Assembly (NCBI GenBank): GCA_014529385.2
Contig: CM043945.1
Location: forward strand, 152,867,741-152,931,740
Source: Adiantum capillus-veneris
Lineage: Eukaryota > Streptophyta > Polypodiopsida > Polypodiales > Pteridaceae
Direction of reading: 5' to 3'
Length of the DNA: 64,000 nucleotides
The translations under genes were made by a program, and so were the position numbers. Every line of letters starts with the position of its first letter. The first letter of the stretch is position 1. The notes below the pieces were generated by a model. It was not told the origin of the DNA. It saw only the letters and a list, made by a program, of their open reading frames with translations, and made no database searches. Below are positions 55,985-64,000 of the stretch, in pieces.

Positions 55985-57877
55985 TTCGGTTTTGCACGAG
56001 TGTACTGCGAGACGATCGAGTTGATGGCTTCGCAATGACAAACGTATTGACAACAATAGATTCAAGAGAAGAGAGCATCTTGGAAATGCGTGCAAATCAT
56101 AGGTTTGCAAGCGGTTTTGCTCGTGTACACGGAACGTCGGCATTGTGAGCACAGTGCAAGAGAAGCCCCGATTGTAGATATGAGCTTAGGCATGTATGTT
56201 CAGCTTGTGTAGAGCTTGTGTAGCAATCCATTGCTGAATTTTGCAGAGAAGAAGCAAGAGAAGGAAGTGCTACAACTCGTTTTTGCTGATTTCGGCTCTC
56301 AAAACAGTGATTTTTGCATATCTCCGTCATCACGAAGTCAAATAGATATGAACCAAGAGTCTAAATTGTGATTTTGGCACATTTTTGATGTGATGGTGAT
56401 GTCCATTTTCTGGAATTATGATCAAAATTACAGCAGGTGTAACTACAACAAGTTTGTGCTGCGTTTTTGGGTCGAAAACGGATGTTTTTGACATATCTCA
56501 CACCCAGACTCGGATATATGTGATCAAGGCGTCTATCCTAGGGTTTTGGCACGTTTTGACGCATTAGTCATATTAGAGATTAGAAATTTTGAGCACAAAA
56601 CTTTTTGTAGTAGCCTGCAGCAACCTCGACATATCGAAGCTTTGCAGTTAATTTCCTACATTGCAGAGCCTTGTGCGGTTTGCACCTATGGCTATGTATG
56701 ACACACTGTGGGTGCTATTTGAGAGGGAATTCACCTTGGTTTTGTGTATACAAGGGATGCTTTGGGATGTGACTTTCGGATTGTTACACATCCGGATGCG
56801 GTTTTGTACACATTGTATGACTGTGAGGGACGTTGCGCAGAGTGGTGTTTGCACGATTTTGTGCAATTTATGCTATGTATGCATTTGTGGATATAGCTTG
56901 AGCTAGATATAGCTTGTAGGTATCAAGTTCATGGGTATACAAGTGTTTCGAACAGGTGGAGTTGTCCATAGCTTGATTGCCATGCTTATGGTACATCTAT
57001 GCTATATGTGGATTTGTGATTGAAACGGATTGGTCTCGAAAAGTTTTATGTGGTTTTTTTATTACACTCCAAAGGTTTTGTCTTGCTTCTATCTATCGTG
57101 GTTGGAGAGCTTTAAGTCACTTTTGACTTGGTGTATGAAATACGTGCATAAGAGATCGAGTCTCTGTTTTGCCCATTATCGGAACAACTTCATTGATACA
57201 TTTCACGCATTGTTTGTGTTGCCGATTGTTTATGACTGAAATGTGTTGAGTTTTACTCAATTGATTGATTATGATTGAAATGTTTTGAGTTTTTACTCAA
57301 TTTATAGGAGAAACTCTATCGGATTTTTTCCAGATTCTTGCCATGTTTTATGCATATCTCCAGTTTTTCTCTCTAATGGTGTAGTGGGCGAGTGTTTACC
57401 TCCCATTTTGATAGGTTTTGTCATCCTTGTACATACTCTTGCAAGAGTGAGAGTTGCATATGCTCGTGTGGCTACAGACTTTGCTAGTCATAGGTTTCAC
57501 ATATTTTTACAGATTTTTGCAAACAGTTTCTCTTATGGGATGCATTTTGAGCTAGTTTTGTCACTACTTGCGTATATGGCTATGTGCTTTACACTCGGTT
57601 GAGCTGTTTGTCCCAGATTGTATGCTTGCAAATATAGCAAATTGTGGAGTTGATTCTATGCATATCAGATATGTGAGCATCGGTTTTTGATGCGTTTGAT
57701 CATGATTTCCATGATTGTGTAGTGGTCAAGTTATCTCCCACTTTGTTGCAAGTTTGGCATGGTCTATGATTCAACTTTTGTTGGAGTTCTTTACTCAAAT
57801 TACAAGGGAGACTCTGCCAGATTTCTCCCAGGATTTTTTGTTATAGTTTGATTTCTTGGCATCCACTTAGCAGAAAT
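55985..57877 (+). other. K2 leader and eroded gag region
   Basis: Nearly 1.9 kb without a supported open frame. TTGAGTTTTACTCAATTGATTGATTATGATTG-like short repeats lie near 57240-57300. Gag N-terminal coding probably once lay here. Confidence 0.45.
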
Positions 57878-58600
57878 GTTTGAGAGTTTAGAGTCTATGG
57901 TGATGACTTGTGAGAGACGACAATCTCGTAGTCGCCGATATATGCGTTGTTGGCATTGTGGTCACACATGGCACATTAGACGTCGTTGTTGCAATGACGT
58001 AGCATTAGAGATCTATGCGTGATACACATAAGGTTTTGACACATGCTAGAGCAATGGCTTCATATGCCAGTGACGGTGATGTCATGTTTGCCTTTAGCAT
58101 TCCTCCGAATTACACGTCTTTGAGAGGTGTCACTTCTCCTCGTTGGTTACTAGATGAGGATGCAGTTTTCCATGTCACATCGCATTGTGAGTGGTTTAGC
58201 ACCTTCTCTAGTGGGAGATTTGGTTGTCTACACTTGGCTGATGGTTCGGTTTTGACATTGCATGTGAATGAGATATTTACTTGTCATTTCCCAATGGTGC
58301 ATCATATATGCTATGACATGTGCGCTATGTTCCTCAGCTAAGACAGAGCTTGATGTCAGTGAGACAGTTAGCAAATTTATGGTGTTAGACATTGCTTAGA
58401 GAGCACTCTTTCCAGATGCATTGCAGATCATTAGTGATTACTAGAGGAGCCCGCAGTGGCTTGGTATATCCTATGCATGTATCTGAGGTTCGAGATGACA
58501 TAGTCTTGGTTTTGTTGATGTCATGCTTTGAGCGAGATATGAAACGTGTCTCCTTCATAGGTGAGCTCCACCATGCTCACGAGACATAGCATTTAGTTAT
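57878..58600 (+). pseudogene. K2 gag zinc knuckle, protease and pre-integrase remnant
   Basis: MFESLESMVMTCERRQSRSR leads to CWHCGHTWHIRRRC, an intact C-x2-C-x4-H-x4-C knuckle at about 57950-57995. After a stop, SPRWLLDEDAVFHVTSHCEWF and GRFGCLHLADGS match copia protease, with D-S-G replaced by D-E-D. QLRQSLMSVRQLANLW and ARSGLVYPMHVS near 58335-58490 match the pre-integrase segment. No integrase core or RT follows before the 3' LTR. It is non-functional. Confidence 0.75.
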
Positions 58601-59242
58601 GTAGGACGTGCCAATAGACTCTGTAGAGACAGAGGTAGAGCGGCAGTGCTCTAATGAGACACAACAGGTGTTGTCAGGGTTTGTGCAGTAGAGGTAAAGC
58701 GGGTTTTCTCCCTAGAGACAAAGACAGAGAGGATGGACATGGAGTTCTTTGATATGCTCATGCTAGAGACTAATGAGTTGGTGCCAGGACACACAATTCT
58801 GCCTATGGTGAGAGGGGCATAGCCATCCCAGTGTCGACATTGACACACCCATATGCAATGGGTAGTCTTGATGATGCAGTACATGTAGATAGCACATAGA
58901 AGGTTAGGATAACCAAGTTTGTGCAGATTTTGTCAACATTTGGGTGTCTCATGTACGACCTACTAGTGTCGAGGCCCGACCTAGCAGTTGTAGTGAGAGC
59001 ATTTGCAGCAGGGATTGTCAGTTGTACGATGAATGACACTAGCATGATGTATAATGGAGTTTTGCAAACCATATAGAGTTTTCTACGAGATTTACATGCA
59101 GGCTCTAGCGTGAGTATGTACACTTGCCTATCCCTACAGCCAGTGGGTATAGGTTCAGGATTCTTTCACCTATTTTCTAGTACATACTAGTAGTTTAGCT
59201 AGTAGCACGCACTTATCGGTGCATCACCTTTAGGTGGGAGAT
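58601..59242 (+). other. K2 3' region before the LTR
   Basis: No integrase or RT motif is recognisable. Short open frames match nothing known. The polypurine tract is at 59231-59242. Confidence 0.5.
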
Positions 59243-59465
59243 TGTTGGGGTAAAGGCATTGCCCCTTTGCCCAGGGTCGGACGTTCAATGTCCGACCGCC
59301 CACTATATGTACATACACATTTCTTATTCTTCATATACTAAAGGAATAAGGAGCTCCTCACCACATTCTTGGAGGTTGCTCCACCCACACAATGTGTCTT
59401 CTACTCTTCTCATCTCTCACACTCCGCATGCACCGTGCATCACTTTTGCACCTAGTGCTCTCACA
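59243..59465 (+). repeat. 3' LTR of K2
   Basis: Same length and ends as the 5' LTR, about 13% different, followed by AAGAT. Confidence 0.9.
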
Positions 59466-59628
59466 AAGATTCATATTATTCTCGAGATCCATGTGGGTGG
59501 TGGCATTATGGAAAGAAAATCAATGCTTTCGCCTTTGGCGTGAGTGGCATGCTTGGATACTTAGGTGGTGCTATGCAGGTTGATGAATTTCTATATGATC
59601 CCGTAGGAACTTTTGGGGTCATGTTTGA

Positions 59629-60050
59629 GGTCTTATGTCACTGTTTGATACAAGTGTTGAGCATCTTGGGGTTGGACAAATATTATAACCACTTTTGTCT
59701 TGTACATAGTCATGGGCATGTGTATGTAAAGAAGTGTTTACATGCACTTGAAAGGTTTTCTAATGTGATATTGGGTTTCAAATATGGTGAACAATGTATA
59801 TATGGCAAATAGTCATGTTGTGTGGTGGCAATCAGGCTCATGTACATGCTTGGACAGGGTGTTGAAGCCTTAAATGTGGTTGCAAGGGGCTTCATTTGGA
59901 TCTAGGGAATGTTTTTGAGCTTTCTAGAATGTAAATAATGCAAGTGGGACGTGTGGGTGCTCTCATCCCACCCCTGAAGTTTTGACTCGTGTGGCAACTA
60001 TCTATTTGTGGTGCGTGATATGTAGCAATGTATGGACAGCCTTGGAATTG
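59629..60050 (+). repeat. Direct repeat, second copy
   Basis: Matches 52717-53145 in the same orientation (for example TTGGGTTTCAAATATGGTG and TGCAAGTGGGA). Similarity stops sharply after CAGCCTTGGAA. Confidence 0.75.
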
Positions 60051-60589
60051 CGGTACCACATCACTAGAGGCCATTGACTAGGAGGCATTACCTTGATGAG
60101 TATGGTTCATGTATGTGTTTTCATTGAGTATAGTTCACGTATAGTTAGTTATGGGTATACTTTTGGTTCATGTATACTTAGACGTCAGTTATGGTTTTGG
60201 TTCATGAATATGCTTCAATAATAACAATAATCTTGAAAAAGACCATAAAAATGTGGATCAAGATTTACAAAAACATTGATGTCAATACTGTTAATCCTTC
60301 TCTTTTCAATTCAAAGCATACCATAATTACCTTCCTTAAACTTATGTGTTACCTTGCAATGTTTATGAGCATGCTTAGTGTAAGTTTTTATGAATGCTTG
60401 GTAGCTGAATGAACACTTGCATAAATGTCATGAAAATTTGCAGTAAAAAAATGAGCAATAAGCACAACATTTGAAAGACGTGAAGCAAGAGTAGGAAAAG
60501 AATGACCATTCAAATGGAGGTTTACACGTAGTAGAGTCACTGATATCGAATTATAAAATATGCAGGTAATCGTTCGCATTGAGTTATAT
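60051..60589. other. Unassigned AT-rich stretch
   Basis: No supported feature. TATGGTTCATG/TATAGTTCACG words near 60100-60200 are a loose prelude to the minisatellite. Confidence 0.5.
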
Positions 60590-61265
60590 TCATGTATACA
60601 TAGTTTTGGTTTCGGTTATGATTATGCACATTGTTATGGTTATGGTTTTGATCGTAAGAATGGTTATGGAATTGATCATTGGTTATGGTTTTGGAATTTT
60701 GTTATGGTTATGGTTTCAAAATCTTGTGATGGTTGTGGTTTCAAAATCTTGTAATGGTTATGGTTATGATTTTGGAATTATGTTATGGTTATGGTTATGG
60801 TTTTGAAATCATGCTATAATTATGGTATTGGAATCCGCTTAAAGTTATGGTTATGGTTTTGAAATCATGTTATGGTCGTGGTTACGAAATTGCTCTTTGG
60901 TTATGGTATTTTAATCATGTTATGGTTATGGTTATGTTTTTGGAATCATGCTATGGTCATAGTTATGAAATTTCTCTTTGGTTATGGTTTTGGAATCATG
61001 CTATGGTTATGGTTATGGTTTCAAAATCTTGTGATGGTTATGGTTATGTTTTTGGAATCATGTTATGGTTTGAGAATCTGGTTATGATTTGGGAATCTTG
61101 TTATCATTATGGTTGTTATGGTTATGGTTATGGTTTGAGAATCTTGTTAAGGTTATGGTTTTGGAATCTTGATACAGTTATGGTTTGCGAATCTTGTTAT
61201 GTTTATGGTTTGTGAATCTTGTTATGGTTATGCTTCTAAAATCTTGTTATGGTAACGGTTACAAT
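60590..61265 (+). repeat. Degenerate GGTTAT / TTTTGGAATC minisatellite
   Basis: Roughly 30-36-bp units, each GGTTATGG hexamers followed by TTTTGGAATCATG or TTTCAAAATCTTG, repeat about twenty times with variation. It lies inside the CACTA-like region. Open frames through it are translations of the repeat. Confidence 0.9.
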
Positions 61266-61623
61266 GTCAACCTGTACTCACATTACTACTCAAATTTCAG
61301 CCCAAATGTCGATGGAGTGCGGTTGCTTTTGCACCAGCAAAGAAGATTGGTTTTTCGTGCTATAGTACATGCAACAGTAGTTGCCAATTCTCTCAGCTCA
61401 AATTTTTTCAGGTTTTGGCATCGATATAGGCGTTTAAATAGACGTCGGTATGAGCGTGGATACTGGCACTTGTAATTTTCATTGCATATATTGTCATCTT
61501 ATATATACTAACGTTTATTTTGATGGTACCATTCCAATGCCTATACCGATGTTTTTAACTTTTAAAACACGTTTATCTCTGTCGGTATAAGTGCCGAATT
61601 TTGCACGATGTCTTGTAGTGGTG
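61266..61623. other. CACTA-type right subterminal region
   Basis: Contains ATCGATATAGGCG, GACGTCGGTATGAGCG, TATACCGATG and GTCGGTATAAG, that is ACCGAC/CGATA words in both orientations, ending in CTTGTAGTGGTG. This pattern is typical of the subterminal repeats of CACTA (En/Spm) transposons. Confidence 0.6.
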
Positions 61624-64000
61624 GGAGACATGGTTGTATTCGACATGATTTCAACACTCTTCTTGATCCCATTCAAAGCCATGCACGTGCTACATCCTCT
61701 TTTGAAGAGGATAAACATACTGGGACAACATAAAAACAACCTTGACCAATTTATGCTCGAATGATGCCAAACCTTGAGCATTGGAGGGAGGCTCCATAAG
61801 AACTAGAGCCTTAACCTTTTTGGATCTGCTTCAATTCCATTTTGCGACACCGGATGGGCCAATAACTGTTCTCTAGGCTGTGCTAACCTGCAGTTCTTGG
61901 GATTCAATTGACCTCCTTCTTCATCAAGCCTCTGAAAATATAGCCGCAGCTTGGACAAATGCTTTGCCCTTGAGCTATAACATCCTATATCGTCCATAAA
62001 CACCCTAATGAACCTGCCCAAGTAGGGGCCAAATATCATGTTCATTCAATCCTAAAAAGTGGCATAGGCATTTACCAACTTAAATGGCATCCTACAATAG
62101 GCAAAACATCCCATGGGATATAAATGTCGTCTTCAACTAGTCTTCAAATGCAATCCCTATTTGAAAGTAACTTGAAAACCCATCCATAATGGAGTACCTC
62201 TCATGACCAGCTACATGATTCAAGATCTCATCATGAAATGGCAATGGATAGTGATTCCTGTTGATTGCCGCATTCAATGGCTCATAGTCAATGCACACTC
62301 GCCATTTTCCATTCTTCTTAGGAGTGATAACCACCGGGGAAACCCACTCTGACTCTTTCACGGGGTATATAATACTTGCGCCTAACAATTGGATGATCTC
62401 CTCCTAAAGGAATTCCTTTTGAATTTCCCTCAATCTCCTTAGCTTCTGTGCTTTTGGCTTGTACCCTTCCTTGAGAACTATCTTGTGTATAACGCCCTTT
62501 GCTCAACACAGATCTTTGTACTCCGTTGCAAGCATATTCGGAAAGGAAGCACACAATTGGGCATAGCCTTCTTTCTCTTGCTTGGTCAAATCTCCGCTCA
62601 ACATATTAGCTATCTCTTCCACACCTATGCCATGAACCTGCGGTTGCACTTCCTCTTTTGCATGAGATCCCTCTACGATCACACCAAACATATCAACATC
62701 AATCTTTAGCATATCATCCTTGCTTTCCTCCTCCTATGTATCTATATAGCCCTCATCATAGGCCATCTCGGACCCGTACTCATAGCTCATCGTATCATTT
62801 TCATATTCTTTCACCATAGTATGGAAATAGCTCTCTTTAGTCTTCAGGTCTAGCACCACCTGTCTTCCTCTCTCCTTATTGAAAAAGGTGAACACCCTGC
62901 TTTCCCAATCTTGTTTAGCACCTATTGCAAGCAGCCACAAACTACCCAAGATGATAGGGTACACATTATCACCTACTTTCATCACAAAGAAATTGATTAG
63001 ACACTCAATGCCCATCACCTTTTCTCTTACATCCTGAGCCACGCCCAAACACCTAGCTTTAGCCATCCTCATGTGCACATTCTCAATTTGGCTACTGCTT
63101 CAACACCTATTTCCCTCATTGCGGCCTCCACCATGACGCAAAGTTGTGCTCCACCATCTATAAAGGCCTGTATCTGCATCCCCTTTTTGATGACAACATC
63201 CACAAGAGGAAGAACATCATTAGCTTTTTGGCCCTCCACATCACTTACCAGACCATATTCGAAGTAGCTGCGTCCTAGCTAGAAATCACCTTGTGATGCC
63301 TCCTCTTCTTGCTAGTTTTTGAATCCTCTCTACTCTTGTACACTTTATCTTTGCCTTTACGAGCTCTAGTTTCTTGCTCGGTCTCCTTTTCCCTTCCAGC
63401 TCTTGCCCTTTTGTTGACCAAACTTTAACATCCTGCTTATCCATCCCAATGAAGTTCACCCTAGGGACTTCACTGCCATCCGGAGTAGTTGGTTGAACTG
63501 GATTCTTGACCACCTGCTCTCTCGAGCCATTAATTTGTGCTTGATCTCTTCCTCTACAAAAAAAAGGGTAGATACCACCTCTTTCTCTTGACGGATGATG
63601 GCAATCTAACGCAGTCCTTGTTCACCACAATTGTAGCACCTGTCGTGCAACGGCCTTGCCCGGTCTCTTGCTCCTCTTGGCTATCCTCTATCTGTCACAC
63701 TTAGCCACAATTCTTGCATTTTCTTGGACAAATCCCGTATGGTTCACACCCAATTCTATGGCACAACTGCTACACCTCAATTCCCATGGTTCGCCTTCGC
63801 AATTGCCACTGCACCATTGTAATTCTCCAAACTCTCAAAGTCTACCTTTTCCCTCAATTCAGGATGTAAGCATGCCATGAATTTATCCAATTTGAAGTAG
63901 TCACCATGCCAACTGCATGGCTACCGATAACTCTACCCAACAAGCTTCAAAATGATCCAAAAACAAATTGAATTCTTCACACATATTATTTGAGCACCTT
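61624..64000 (-). pseudogene. Ty3/gypsy gag-protease-RT relic G4
   Basis: Read leftwards from the right edge: a Gag end with RCYNCGEQGLR (broken knuckle, about 63620), KNPVQPTTPDGSEVPRVNF, then protease QAFIDGGAQLCVMVEAAM (D-G-G for D-S-G) and YPIILGSLWLLAIGAKQDW. RT: SEWVSPVVITPKKNGKWRVCIDYEPLN, YPLPFHDEIL, SIMDGFSSYFQIGIAFED, RFIRVFMDDIGCYSS with FMDD at 61989-62000, LNPKNCRLAQPREQLLAHPVS and EADPKRL, then PPSNAQGL and WDQEEC up to the CACTA-type end. Many stops. Gene order is canonical. The element continues beyond the window on the gag side and is cut by the CACTA-type end on the pol side. Confidence 0.85.

Larger units (their letters stand above)
55748..59465 (+). mobile_element. Short non-autonomous copia element K2, TSD AAGAT
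   Basis: LTRs of 223 bp each at 55748-55970 and 59243-59465. The perfect duplication AAGAT is at 55743-55747 and 59466-59470. The primer-binding site TGGTCTCAAAGC begins at 55973, and a polypurine tract TAGGTGGGAGAT precedes the 3' LTR. The interior keeps only a gag zinc knuckle and protease/pre-integrase remnants. About 30 of 223 LTR positions differ, so the insertion is old. Confidence 0.88.
52503..61623. mobile_element. Possible CACTA-type transposon, ends only partly consistent
   Basis: The right end is CTTGTAGTGGTG (61612-61623), reverse complement CACCACTACAAG, with ACCGAC/CGGTAT-type subterminal repeats inside (about 61430-61600), as in CACTA elements. The left candidate CACTACTACAAG (52503-52514) differs by one base and is followed by CGACAC words. 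The 3-bp flanks (ATC and GGA) do not match, and the Ty3 pol sequence right of the element is not continued on the left, so the left end may be wrong or rearranged. No CACTA transposase is visible inside. Confidence 0.4.

Noticed and set aside
55445-56038. A 197-codon open frame
   Set aside because: It runs from flanking DNA through the K2 5' LTR and target duplication; not a gene.
60579-61215. Repetitive open frames rich in Tyr, Gly and Trp
   Set aside because: Translation of the GGTTAT minisatellite.

Overview
This window looks like nuclear DNA of a land plant in a repeat-dominated, gene-poor region. It is almost entirely layered LTR retrotransposons (Ty3/gypsy and Ty1/copia), with one long LINE, a hAT relic and a CACTA-type terminus. 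There are no bacterial operons, CRISPR arrays or tRNA/rRNA genes. Primer-binding sites resembling the initiator-Met tRNA site (TGGTATCAGAGC), TTTAGGG-type motifs and split coding exons all fit a plant. The two-ORF LINE and the many long GA/CT tracts suggest to me a non-seed plant such as a fern or lycophyte, but that is a weak inference.

Layout, left to right. 1-1540: decayed Ty3 pol. 1541-2523: hAT transposase relic. 2550-14122: a plus-strand Ty3 element (called G1) whose 5' LTR carries a striking array of heat-shock-element motifs. G1 is split by a solo LTR in gag (3588-5289) and by a complete but mutated copia element in pol (7092-12853, target duplication ATTGG). 14141-18619: minus-strand element A (TSD AGAGA), inserted in the remains of a related element B (to 26950). 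The 5' LTR of B was itself split by a LINE (20898-25973). 26951-28190: another Ty3 pol relic (G2). 28586-30199: three in-phase exons of what looks like a host gene, minus strand, unidentified. 30288-33654: LINE fragment, solo LTR, Ty3 fragments. 33655-39360: element C, the best-preserved member of the A/B/C family. 39361-41411: copia RT/RNase H relic (K1). 41468-46280: two copies (F-prime, F) of a non-coding LTR element with telomere-like motifs in its LTRs; F has a perfect TSD, TCTCG. 46286-52500: mostly unassigned AT-rich DNA with a tandem duplication of about 1.3-1.5 kb. 52503-61623: a possible CACTA-type element holding a Gag-like gene, a small copia element (K2, TSD AAGAT) and a GGTTAT minisatellite. 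61624-64000: Ty3 pol relic (G4), minus strand.

How the parts work together. A, B and C form one family with LTRs of about 1.1-1.3 kb, a Gag (and protease-like) region and, where RT and integrase would normally sit, a family-specific ORF of unknown function. They must have borrowed reverse transcriptase and integrase from a partner. F and K2 are also non-autonomous. The G1 element, with HSF-type promoter motifs, and the copia element are autonomous in design but now broken.

Every boundary was read by eye. Exact LTR ends, target duplications and catalytic motifs are seen directly; lineage names and regulation are inference.
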